Assembly (NCBI GenBank): GCA_001051155.2
Contig: JYIP02000001.1
Location: forward strand, 5,890,001-5,954,000
Length of the DNA stretch: 64,000 nucleotides
Source: Chrysoporthe austroafricana
Lineage: Eukaryota > Ascomycota > Sordariomycetes > Diaporthales > Cryphonectriaceae
Direction of reading: 5' to 3'
A model generated the notes under the pieces. That model was not told the DNA's origin. It saw nothing but the letters and a program-made list of their open reading frames with translations, and made no database searches. Each line of letters opens with the position of its first letter. The stretch's first letter is position 1. Both the position numbers and the translations under genes were made by a program. Shown in pieces: positions 1 through 11,494 of this stretch.

Positions 1-2807
1 GCGACGGGCGGACGCTGCCTTGCGCTGCTGACAACCTTGCAGGATGATGCCCAGGGGCCGGGCAACTTTGCCTGGGATGATCAGTCTCGTGCAGTTTTGG
101 CGTGCCAAGGTGGCGCACCACCCTCAGACTCGAACAAAGGCAGTCATAGGCAAGATACAGCAGATTGATTGCCCGATCGACCTGATGTCGCGCACCGATG
201 TGTGCGATGTGGTATGGTGCGTCGCAAAAGAAGACGCTGGAACCACACAGAGGAGTGCAGAGCCGCACAAGATTTCTGCAGCTGCCCCCCCGCTGCCCCC
301 CTCTGCGATCTGCCATGTAGGCGGTCGAGGCACGTCCGGCTCGGCGAGGCCACCCATAGCTGGATGCAGGCGGACACTAAGGCCAGGCAGTCGCGATTGA
401 TCAATCAGAGGGGCTCGCCAGAGGCCTGTCCGCAGCGGTGCGTGCACTCTAACTGCCATCGGGCGAAGCAGGCCAACACCCGCCGGCGAACCAGAGGGCG
501 TCCCGGGGCTCCATGAGGACCAATGTGTCAATTCTCAGGTGCGTTAATCCGCCCTGCTTCTGGGAGAGCCTCCTAGCCACAATCGAACAAACGGTGTGTT
601 CAGAAGGGCGTGAAGGGGGCGCAGCGCGTGACGTGCCCGAGGAGCTGATCCCGCGGGGAATATCTCTCTCCAATCACCCCGGCACACGAGTCGAGTGGAA
701 CACCCGCGAGTCTCACGGTGCCGGCAGCGGCCAGGTGCTGCGAGACCTGAACCGCTCGAGGTGGCAGCGGATAGACGACGCTGTGTGAAGAACGTCGAAT
801 CGTGATGACGAAAGGGGGCCATATGCGGTGACACTGGACGCCGCCGAAAGCGGATAGCAGCCTTCTTCCTTCCGAAGAAGCAACAAGTAATCTACCTTGT
901 GTCTGGTGAGTCCTGGGCCCCCGGGGCGAGCTAGAGCTGGCAGCCGTCCTGGGCGCCTGCATTGGTTCGAGATCCACGGAAAGCCACTCGCCAAACCGTC
1001 TCCCCTGAGTTGCACGGACAGCGACAGCGTCACGAAGACAAGGGGGCCGGGTGGCGGGCCAACGCTGCACAGAACCCACGATCACCGGCCACATCGGCCG
1101 AATGGGTCGCGGCGGACCAGAGCGGAGACGCGCGAGAAGAAGCAAGAAGAACGGGGCAGCTGGCCGGGCCTGCACACGCTCGGGGGAGTGTGTGCGCTCT
1201 GCTTCGCACGCAGTGGCACGGTAGCGCTTGAGGAGGGAGGGGAAGAAGGTTGGATAGCCCGATCTGGCGCTGCTGAAACCGCATCTGCTGCGCGATCACA
1301 CCCCAGCTGCGGTACGCGCCTCTCGTGGCAAAGTGAGGCTGATCGCATCAGCCAGTGACAGCCAGTGGTGGCCGGTGAGACGAGCGAACCGGGTGGCTCC
1401 TGTTGGCCCGCGAGCACCCGAGCTGGAGGGGCGTCAGAAGCCCTGGGTGCACCGTAGCGGCCTCGTATGCAGGAGCAGGCCCAGGCCCAGGCCCAATCAG
1501 TGATGCACATCCGCCGAACACGACTCGGGATGTTGGTGAAGCACGACGGCTGGCCGCTGCATGTGTGGCCGGAACAGTCACGATGTTTTAGCATGCCATG
1601 GCAGAGACCGCCGGGCCACCGCATATCGCGGTGAGAAAGGTCTCGCAGCTTTCTTCCGCGAGGGGACCGTCGGCACACTGGCATGACGTGACAGTCTCGG
1701 GGCGGGAGGGGTGGTTTCTTCTTCCCTTGCCTCCCTTTGCTTCTTTTCCTTCGTATACGAGAAGTGATGTCGGTGGCTCGGATGTTGACGTCGAGCAACC
1801 TGACCCCGGCGCCTGAGACGGGCTGGAGGCTGAGCCCGGTGCCCCCTCGTCTACTTTTCTTTTCATAAAGAGAAAGATCCCATCAGCTCCCGAACCGCGC
1901 CGGCACCCATATCATCCGAGACAGCGTCTCTCCAGGGTGAGATGTAAGTTACTTCCAAGGTTAATCAAGCGAGATGACGGACTGCGGCGTGGATACCACC
2001 TCGATTAGCCGCGGGTCCACTGTAACCGTGCTGAGGACTCGCGGCCGCATGGTGGCCATGGTCGTTAGGCGCGCGGATACTGCTAGGAGGTCGAAGGATC
2101 TAGGTAGGTATGGATAAAGTGACAGCGCTTCTGGCCCATGGCGGCAGAGGACTGACGTCTCTCGTGGGGGACGAAAACGTCGTGGGAGCTGGAGCGCTGA
2201 GCGGATCAAGCAGCTTGAGAAGCAGGGTTAGGGCTTTCTCGGGGGAATTGTTGATTTGCCCCAGTGCTTGGAAGGGGGGGTTGATAATGAGGCGAGTCCT
2301 CACGCACATGAGAGGTTTGAATGTTCATACTTTATTTGCAAACTTACTGTAATTGTTCAAGTTCCGAGGTAGCTATGTGAGCAATGACGGTGAACAGAAG
2401 ACATCTGAGGGAGCTTCAGGGTCAGACTGTGTTTTCCCGTAGTATTGATGATATCAAGTTCAGGATAGAGACAGCCCTACTTCTGTGGATTTTCTATCTC
2501 TACGTGCTATGTCCTTGAAGCCGTCGCTTTGTTACTATGCAGCCTGATCTCTCCAACAGCTGAATCTTAACTTCTAATTACAGTGGTCTGTAAGTAGCAC
2601 CACCAGTGGCTGCTACAGATATCGGCGTATTTGGACCCGAGAAATAGGCAAGAGACCATGATTTGCCTAGAATATAAACTGCTTAGGAAAATGGTGACGC
2701 CGGAAATTCATGATAATAATGCTGAGCGGGTCGAAGGCATGCCCAAGAGGTATGACTCGAAATTCCCCCTATTCAAGGAGCGCTATAATAGTACACGCCA
2801 GTTGTAA
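1..2807. other. gene-free GC-rich stretch
   Basis: I see no supportable gene here. Open frames exist on both strands but they overlap, are low in complexity, and lack plausible splice structure or recognisable motifs. The first 1.9 kb is GC-rich; from about 2.3 kb the sequence becomes AT-richer toward the methyltransferase gene. A small (CAGGCC)n run lies near 1480. Nothing marks a transposon end. Confidence 0.6.
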
Positions 2808-3766
2808 TCAAGTCATCATTGACTTTCGCGCCTTCACGACAGCCATACTCGGCAGCTCCAGGAACGTCTTCCAGAACTCCGAATCACTCTTGACACAGGC
2901 GGCGTTGTCAAGAGGCTCAATCTGCGTATCCACCAGACCGTATCTAGCGTGGAACTCCTCAATCTTGGCCGGGTCGTGGGTGACTTCCATTGAGGCTGCA
3001 TCGTATTCCACAGGCGGGTCGACGCTGACGACATAGCGGAACAGCATACCGCCAGGCACATCCACAAAGTCCTTGTATCTCGCTCCGTACTTGCCGCTCA
3101 TCGTCTCTGCCGTGCGAGGCGAGTTGAAGACACGCGTGCCGACAAAACGCCCGCCTGGTTTGAGGTAGGCCACAATCGTACGGAACATGCCGTCCAACAT
3201 TTGCATGTTTGAGGCGTGTTCGAAAGTCCAGTTGGCCATTACCAAGTCGTAGCCTTGGTTCTTGAACCGCAAAGGCAAGCGTTCGACATCCTCCGGCTTG
3301 GACACATCAGCCTCGAACCACTGCACGACCTTGTTGCCTCTTCCCAGGGATTCCTCTGTCTCTTTGCCTATCTGCATCATCTCCGGCGATACTGAAATAA
3401 AGTAAAAGAAGTCAGCAGAGATATCTTTGAGTCTACGCTAGCAATGAGTGAATAGTACACTTGGCTCGCGAAGTGAAACTTCCTGGAGCCAACGAAACAT
3501 TGTTGATCGAGGCAATGTGTTTAGCGATTCTGCTTACAGTCGAGAACGTCCACAGCAATGGCGCCATGGTCAATGACCTGACGTGCCCTCACACCCTGGC
3601 CTCCGCCAACGTCAAGCACTGTGAGGCCTTTGCAATCACCCAATGCTGATTCCAGAAGCTCAGACTCGAGGGTACCCTTCGGAAGAGCCTCGCGCTGTCC
3701 GTATGAGCCTGCTTGCTTGGCGTGTTGTGACTTGCTATACCCCGTTCTCGAGCTTCGTTCCGCCAT
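2808..3766 (-). CDS. class I SAM-dependent methyltransferase
   Basis: Two exons, 3766-3538 and 3391-2808, joined across a 146-nt intron (donor GTAAGC, acceptor TTTCAG), give 270 residues. The join restores motif I: LTVLDVGGGQGVRARQV runs on into AVDVLDLSPEMM, the glycine-rich SAM loop and the acidic beta-2 end of the Rossmann fold. YDLVMANWTFEHA is the usual motif IV region, followed by LKPGGRFVGTRVF (motif VI). There is no signal peptide or membrane segment, so it is probably cytosolic. The start was set at MAERSS because the 20 upstream codons are basic and unlike a domain. The substrate is unknown; this ubiE/Methyltransf_25-like type is used for small molecules and in secondary metabolism. 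It stands alone at the edge of an AT-rich island, without a cluster partner nearby. Confidence 0.85.
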
Positions 3767-6700
3767 GATAGACCTCAAATGATGTCCTGGCGATCTGCGA
3801 GTATGCTTCCGATTTGGTCGAAACACTCGTCAACATCAAGTTCAGTGGACAGCATGAATCGGGGTGAAAGGACACACTACTACAAATACACTATCCTCCA
3901 TCTGCATTAGCTAATGTTGACTGCGTCGGGATAATAGAAGTAAGGGAGGCAAATTAAATGGGGAGAGCTAGTGCAGTTCGAATACGAAGGTGCGGCTTGC
4001 CCTTATGAATGCCTCTCTCCCTTGCTTGTGCTGCTTTGAGCACACATGACAGTTCGAAGATCCACAATGGTCTCAAGTTGATTTTCAGCATCCTAAGAAT
4101 ATATTGGCACTCATCTACCCTGAATACACTGGCTCTCGGCTTACTTAATGCCGGGTCAATGCGGCCGCACGCCGGCTCAGAAGTTCGCTCAAGTCTGAAT
4201 CGAGCGGAAAGTGTAGGATTTGCTATAACAGTAGATTATACAAAGGAGACAGGAACCGGCGCAGAGCTCGCATCCGGTCTCAAGTTCTCACACTATAACT
4301 CTTCAGCAACAAGACACCATGCTGAGGGCGTTGCTCCGGAGCTACTCTATAGCAACTCCTCTAGGCTATACCTGGCAGAATAATCTTGCATAAAAAAAAA
4401 GCTCCCGTAGCCGTAGCATGACGTCCAGAGGGTAATTCGCTACTCTGGCTTTATAAAGACAACCAAGCTTCTTTCTTTGTCCTGGACTGCTGCTGTTCGC
4501 AGATTCTCTAGGTTCCTTCTCACATTCTGTGATTCGGTAGAGATGTGGGCATAAAATCGCCATTCAGAAAGTTCTCTAGGTTGTGAGGCCTGAGAGATTC
4601 GCATTTCTTGATACTTGGACGTTGCACGAAGCAAACCTGCCAGTTTCTGTTACGACCGAAAGTTTACTACTTGACTGGTTTAAAACACCATAAAGTAGAT
4701 TTCCTATGCAAATAGGACAATATTTCTACAAATTAAAGCCTAGCTTTTTGCTCTTTCAGTTTGCAATAGCAAGCAAGGACATTAAATAGTTAAAGCAAAA
4801 CATCTATCGAAATCCGGACAGACAATCCATGAATTGGCTCCTAGAAGTGATGCAGGACTCTTTTATTTATAATATATATATATAGCGCAAAGCGATATTT
4901 ACGATGCCGCATTAGCAATGTCGAAAATAGGTACAGTAAAAAATTTGTGCAACCTGCTGATACTGTTCCAATCCTGGCACGCAAATGGATAATGCAACTT
5001 CTTTTGCAATAGATCGTCATCCATTACACAAGTTTAGAGGTAAGTTAAGTTTCAGATATTCCCTAGATCAACTCTAGTGCCTATAACTTGATATTCAAGC
5101 TCACTTCAGACCATAGATATGACTTGCTGCCAGTGTTCGGAATCTGCTAGCTGGCCTTCTCTTTTGCGTGCTTGTGAATCCGACTTTGCTAACTTATAAT
5201 CTAATTACTAGCTAGTGGTCTGGGTTTGTCTGGAGTTGAAATCTCACTGGGATCAGACATCGAATACCGCATTGCAAGTAAATACCGTTCAGAATTGATG
5301 GCTTATTTTGGGGGGGGGGGTAGTAGTGACTTCCTCTATCGAAGTACCATTTCACGTACGCTTCGGCTCCGCCTGAGTTTCTTTTTGACTTGTCCTTTAG
5401 AATGGTTTGGAGGTAATGCCGCATCTTAGTGTATGTGATGTGATCTCTCGGAAAGGCGTATGCCGTCGGTGGGTGATGCGTGGGATTCTCTGTCGAGATT
5501 GTGTGAAATTAATCTCGACGTCTCCGCTGTGCGTACGCTGTCCAGCTCGATGTCACGCCATATAAGCGCGGGATCGAAAGAGTCGCTCGTGACCGCCGGC
5601 TACGTTACCCGAACCTCCTTGTCAATGCGTCCTCGGAGTGAATGTGTCTCTGGCTAAGGAACTAGGTATTATTGTGTTTCCGGCAGCGGACAGAGTCCTT
5701 TGGACCCCATCATCAGGAGCCCTGGCCGTCTCTCGTGTTACGGTAATTAGTAGTAGTTGTTGTGGGTATCTTGATTTGTGAATTTATATTCCTCAGACGC
5801 AAAGTAGGTTCTACCCAAACCTGCCCTTGAAAGACAGGTCAATCTTTTGAAACGACATTTGCAGCCCTTGTGAAAATGAGCCTTACGGTTGTCATTGGGG
5901 CATCAGATAATTCTCAGTACTCAACAGCTGTGATAAATCTTAAGGGTGAGGGCCATGGCCGAACAGACAGTAATCTTGTAGATTAAGATACAAACACTGG
6001 GGATGGGATGCGATAGACGGTAGTGACAATGAACGTCGCAAGCCTCTGGGTGTTATATTTTAATCCTTATAATCCGTTCCCATAAGGCAGCGTCTCTCTG
6101 TGCATGTCTCCTGTGCGATACCATCTACAGCCTCGACCTCGACACCTCGAATGGCGACTTAATAGCGATCACGAAATAAGTGAGGCTTACCGAGGACTCC
6201 TGACTTACATCATGTAGATAGTCAAATTTACTCTGCGCAAGACGTGAGCAGTCGATATATCTTTCGCGCTCAACACGGACACCTTTGGGCAAGCTACTAG
6301 TCGGCCCTGCGCTGCTCCCATGCGACAGGACAGAGACATACCAGACATCATCTCGCGGCCTGTCGGAATCACCAAGGATACAAGACATGGAGGTCAATAG
6401 ATCTGGCTCTCTTCCAAGACAACTGGAGAGGCTCGAGTGCAGGTGAGCTCCGGAACATCTTATCACTGGAAGATACTGAACCTCAAAAGTGTTCCACCCA
6501 AGTACATACTAGTACGATGCCGGGCTGATAAGGAATGGCCTCCTCTGCGTGACCTCCGCCAATCGTAGAAAGGCCAGCCACCAGACTGGATTGACGCTTT
6601 AGCAGCTTCAAATGGGGTTCTACAGTGAGGCCGTCTTCATGGCTGACTTGCTAGTTTGAAGCCCAGTCATTGTCCCTGGAGTACGACGCTCAACACGACA

Positions 6701-7300
6701 ACTCAGACCCTACACCGAAACGCAAGACTGGTGTGTCTGATTGGTATTGGGGCATCTTCATTGAAGCTTGAGGAGCTTGTCCTCGTGATAAGAGCACCCT
6801 TAATCGGGCTTGAGACCATGCCAAGTATTATTCCAACAGCTTGGCAAATTTGGACCCAGGTCTTGGATGTTAGTGAAGGGCAAGTCTTACGGAGATGAAG
6901 ACACTCATCGAGAGTTGCTCGCGTAGCAGAAACGGGGAAGGGTAGGGCAAGACAAGACGAAGGTCTGATAAGTAGTGGAGATATCGGCTGCTGGGGGGGG
7001 GGGTGTTGGTTGTGTCAAAATTGCATCATAAAATTGCCAAGCATTCGCTTGCGATCCTCGAAGCGCTTAGAAATTGGAGCCAGGCCATCCCAACTCGAGG
7101 CTGAGACGTATTTGAGACCAGCCGCGGCGTCATCAGCAAGTTCGATTCTTTTCATCGAAAGACAACGACAACGACGTCCAACTTCCAGAGACGATTTCTC
7201 CCACGTGGCTTCGCGCTGGATTTAGACATGTAACGTTTGTCCGAGTCTGCACCAGGGACGGCCGCCAACAAATGATCACCGCGCTTCCCACCCGCCGAGT
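3767..7300. other. AT-rich island with decayed sequence
   Basis: Base composition is visibly AT-richer than the flanks, with A/T runs such as the (TA)n tract near 4870-4885 and many short stop-ridden frames. No intact gene can be built. Short stretches look formerly coding (see the entry at 6655-6890). Such islands in Pezizomycotina are often old repeats altered by repeat-induced point mutation, but I see no terminal repeats or transposase to prove that. The cause is inference; the composition change is visible. Confidence 0.5.
6655..6890 (+). pseudogene. possible decayed exon, unknown gene
   Basis: From about 6655 one frame reads FEAQSLSLEYDAQHDNSDP, then a segment rich in Trp and Tyr (DWYWGIF), and continues to about 6890 interrupted by TGA codons that replace what could have been CGA (Arg). 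The segment begins just after a CTAG that follows a GCTGAC branch-like motif, as an intron acceptor would. I do not recognise the family. It may be a remnant of a gene damaged by C-to-T change, or chance. No downstream exon was found. Confidence 0.25.
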
Positions 7301-10300
7301 GGAAATAGACTCCGAGACACCAGGCATGTCGAAGATCTGCAGGTAAATAATCCACCGACCGGACGGTTTCCAGCAGCCAGAAGACCAAAAGTAGAAAGCT
7401 GCGGACGCCGTCCGCACCCACCCCCCTTCCGCGTCGGCTCGTTGTTTCGTTGAACCGCGAGGTACAATATATGTACTATATGATCACAAGTAGCTGCACC
7501 TGGCGTCGCGCGCAGTGGTTCTATCACATTTTCGCGTCATTTATGACCGACAAACAGGCTGGCGCCGCCCCGGGCCCGAGTGCCCAATCCAGGTCCTGCT
7601 CCGTGCCTCCAAGATCGCTTTGGTCGCAAAGAATTGGCGAGGGACATGCATATATTGGATATTGGCATGCAGATATTGATCATCTCCACGTAGTAGAGCC
7701 AGGTCGGACCGCTCTCGTAGCATTCACTTATCTTGATGCCGAGCGCTCGCCCCCTGGACTATCGTGGACAGGTGACATCAAGGCAACGAGACGTGCCAGT
7801 CGTGCCAGTTATCAGGACAGGCTTGCGAGGACCGGCAGTCGGTCGGTGGCTCGGGGCCATGACCAAGAGGGCGCAGATCGGCACGAGGAGGATGCAAGGA
7901 AAAAAAAAAAACGAAGGGGCCCACATGGCTGGTCACCACAGACCAGGTGTGATCCGCACTACCTAGTACGTACTTTTGCAGTAGGGGCGGATCCCTTGCT
8001 GTACTATGGTAAGCTGGGTAGTATGAACGGGCCCGTTCTGCTCTGCAAGTCTGTATTACTACCACCCAGCATGTATATATCGTAGCACTATGAGTAAGTA
8101 GCGTCGAAAAGGACCGCTGGCCAGTCAGGTAGTCGTGGACCCACCACCTCGTGTGCTCCGGCACTTGAGACTGACTTCCAGGGCTAAGTCGGTGCCAAGT
8201 CCATCTTTGAAACGCTTCTTTCTCCGGACAAGACCAGTCCTCCGTCCGAGGCTGTCCCTGTACGGTCGGTGCCTCCTCGGCGGGCTTCCCTCCCCAAGAC
8301 CTTGGACGACATGCAGCGCACAAGCCCTCCTCTGCTGCTGCTGCTGCTGCTTTCCTCTGCGTGGTGGGGGTCGCAGGCCATCCAATCCATCCATCCATCC
8401 ATCCTGTGAGCGAGCGTCGGGAGGGTGCCGCCACGGCTGACGGCTGTGGTCGGCGGAGTCGGTTTTACGAGCCGTGTTTCCCACGGCGCTCGACCCTCGG
8501 CGCGCAGCAGAGCTGTCCTCGAGCTGGCTGCCGCTGAGCACCGCCACCTGGCCTGGGTCTCTCGCAGGCCGACGAGGGACAGGAACGGGTTCTTCCCGCA
8601 TCGGCTCGTGTCCCCGGCCTGCCCCCCTCGTACCCTACCGGCGCAAGGTTATTATGGTTATAATCAGACTTCAGTAGCAATCTCCTTGGCCCGGACCCGC
8701 CGCAGCCAGCTCGACAGTGTCCCCCTGCCAGGCCGGCGGTGGATGTGGATGCCATCACGGCAGACACGGCCTGCACGGCTGGTTCGCGAATGCTGCGTGT
8801 CACTAGATCTCTGCGGTGCGCGGCGAGATGTCGGTCGGCAGGGCCCAGCGACTGGCTGGACGCGGGCTGATAGACACTTCACTATTGGCAAGCCATTGCC
8901 TGCGTGCCTGTGCGGTCCACACCCTCCGGTGGAACCAATAAGTCGCTAGCACGCCGCGATGTTCATCTGGATGAATTTAATTATCTAAGATCAGCCGGCA
9001 GAGCAGCGGGACTCGCCAGCCGGTCCCGCCGGTCCTGCCCGCCAGACGGAGTTGACCTGCTCGAGGCCGTCGGCAGATGCTGGCGATAAGAGAGAGGGAC
9101 GCCAACGCCAGGCCAAACGACCGTTGCAGCCGACGGCGGCCTGGAGACGTGGTCTCTCGCGGGCTGTGGACTGTCCGCCCGCGAATCAAAGGGGAGGACG
9201 GCCGCGTCCCTCCCTCCCCAAAGACATCCAGCCTGCCATCCGAGGCAGTCTCGGCGTGATCAGACCTAAGGCGAAGGCTCGGTCGCCGAGTGGTGGCGGT
9301 CCGGCCCAAACTTGACGAGAGGCTGGTCGGTCGAGGTCGTGACGCCTGGAGCCCTCGAAGAGGCGAGGGACGTGAAGATCAAGTCACTACGGCCGCGAGG
9401 ACCTCAGCCCGGCAGGCGGCCGGCGGGTAGCTACTACAGCAGCGCGCCGCTCGTCTGCCATGGCTGCTATGCACGAGAGCACACGTCTGCTACGTAGGGT
9501 GTAAGTACTCGGTACCAAGGACATCGGCGAGAAGGGGGGGGGAGAAAGAGGAGGGTCATAGAGGGTCATGGTGCCAGATCCACGAGAACCACGACAGCTC
9601 GTGATATGGTCGTCGTTATCACAAGCTCGGTATGGGAACGTGTCGTACCTGCATGTGAGTGCGGTTGCGCTGTGGGCGGGCCTCGGGGGGCACAGGACAG
9701 AGAGACGCGGGTAATATCCTTTTTTTTCTCTTTTTTTTTTTTCTTCTTTTTTTAATCTTTCCCTCGCTTCTCCCTTGTCGGCGCTGTCACATCAACCGCT
9801 CCGGACCGGCAGGACAAGGTGCACGAGAAGGGTCAGGTCAGGTCAGGGTCGCCAGTCATATCACCAGGGGCCGGAGCCATTGCTGAATCAGTCATCGCCG
9901 TCGCCTGTGTCTCACAGTAGACTGCCCCCTTATCCACTCATCCGATGCAAGGAGACGGAGGCGATTAGCCGGAGGGGGTTGGGGGGAGGACGTGAAGAGG
10001 CAGGGCCAGCCAGGCGAGCCAGGCGAGCCAGGCATACCAGGCCAGCCAGGCCAGTAGAATTGAGAAGCTGGCGGTGCGCGTAGCGATGCAGGCCACCAAT
10101 GGGCGCCTGAGCAAGCAGCCGGAGGGACCCCTCCCAGACACCCGCGCACCCCTGGTGCCCTGGGCGCCCTGGCCTGGCTGGCACGCCTGGGAACGGAACG
10201 CTGGAACGGTGCCAGGGTCCCGCCATAGCAATCTGCCCCAGGGTTGCAACTGCGTGCCGGGCTGGGGCAGCTGGTGCAGGGCCGCCCGCTAAGTACTAAG

Positions 10301-10575
10301 TATAGCGGCCTGGACAGCACCATAATCAATACCTGACCTGCCACTGAGTAAGTACATACTTAGTAGTAGCACCCTGGCAGTGCCTGGCACCTGGGCATGG
10401 ACCATGCCCTGATCCGGCTGCCCTGGCCCGCGTTGGGTGCTGGGTGCCCCCACAATTCCCTTCCTGCGCTGCCAGGCGCATCCATGCGTCCTTCGTGTCC
10501 CCATCCGTGGGTGTCCCCATCCGTCCCTCGTGCTCTCGCTCGCCCTCGCCCTCGAACCTGAGAATCCTTCCACGT

Positions 10576-10598
10576 CTCCATCCATCCATCCATCCATC
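10576..10598. repeat. (ATCC)n microsatellite
   Basis: About six tandem copies of a tetranucleotide, in the pyrimidine-rich segment upstream of the gene at 11495. A shorter copy of the same motif lies at about 8383-8402. Confidence 0.85.
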
Positions 10599-11077
10599 CA
10601 CACATCCACATCCACGCTCTCGCGCGCCCACGCCCACGCCCAGCCCACACCCACAAGGCGCCTCCCCCCCCATATCCACATCGTGCGTGCGCTCGCTCGC
10701 TCGCTTGTTGTCTCCCCTCTCGCTCTCTCTTTTCCTCTCCTCTTGTCGACCTCGAGCCTGGTCTCCCACAGCCCTCGACAGCCCGCTGCGGTCCCCACCT
10801 CGTGCTAGTCTCGTCTAGATCTGACCCGATTCTGGATTTTGGGTTCTGAATCCTGGGTCGCACCCTGGCCGCGACCCGCCTCCATCCAGCACAGCTCCAC
10901 TTGGACTCGGGCTGGTCCTCTCGACTGGTGTCTCATCGAGGCCTGGCCTGGTCCGCACTGACCAAGGGCCGTCCATCCATGCATTCGTCCCTTTGCGGTG
11001 CCTTGCAACAAGCCCCCTTTCTCTCGCCTCCCGCCCGACCTCTCTCTCCACTCTCATCTCATTGTCAACACCACACA

Positions 11078-11103
11078 CACACGCACGCACGCACGCACGC
11101 ACA
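11078..11103. repeat. (GCAC)n microsatellite
   Basis: A run of CGCA/CACG units immediately after a CACACACA tract, about 400 bases upstream of the ATG at 11495. It probably lies in the 5' untranslated region or core promoter of that gene. Confidence 0.8.
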
Positions 11104-11494
11104 CGCCAACCACACCACCACCAACCTCATCGCCAACCTCGCCATCAACACGGCACACCCTTCTATACCCTCACGACCACGGAGACGACAGCAATAGCAT
11201 TAAACGACGGCGTGGATCGAGCGTTGATCGAGAAGACGACGACGACTGCCCGTCACGCCCGGAAAGACACCAGCTCGGTCTGTTGTTGGGCACGAGGACT
11301 TTGCTGGGCAGTCCGATGACTGGGCAGGCCCTCTGAGCACTCTCGGCGGATCGAGCCTGCTCCTGCTGCTGCTCACTCAACCAACCACCCCACAACACAC
11401 CGCTCCCCGTCGGTTTCGGTCGCTCCCTTTCGCCCTTCCGGACTAGAACCCACCCGACCGTCGCGACTCGGCATCGCGACCTGGGCCAATTGAC

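Larger units (their letters stand above)
7301..11494. other. gene-free region with simple repeats
   Basis: No gene can be supported. The stretch holds a poly-A run near 7900, a CTG run at about 8332-8350, ATCC runs at about 8383-8402 and 10576-10598, a T-rich tract near 9720-9755, GCCAG repeats around 10005-10050, and a (GCAC)n run at about 11078-11103. From about 10480 to 11494 the plus strand is strongly pyrimidine-rich, which fits the promoter and 5' leader of the membrane-protein gene that starts at 11495. Confidence 0.5.

Noticed and set aside
8125..8601. Open frames with polyglutamine or polycysteine around the CTG repeat
   Set aside because: Frames on both strands are created by the microsatellite; no supporting splice sites or domain.
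9985..10070. CRISPR-like short repeats (GCCAG units)
   Set aside because: These are simple tandem repeats without unique spacers, in a eukaryotic genome.
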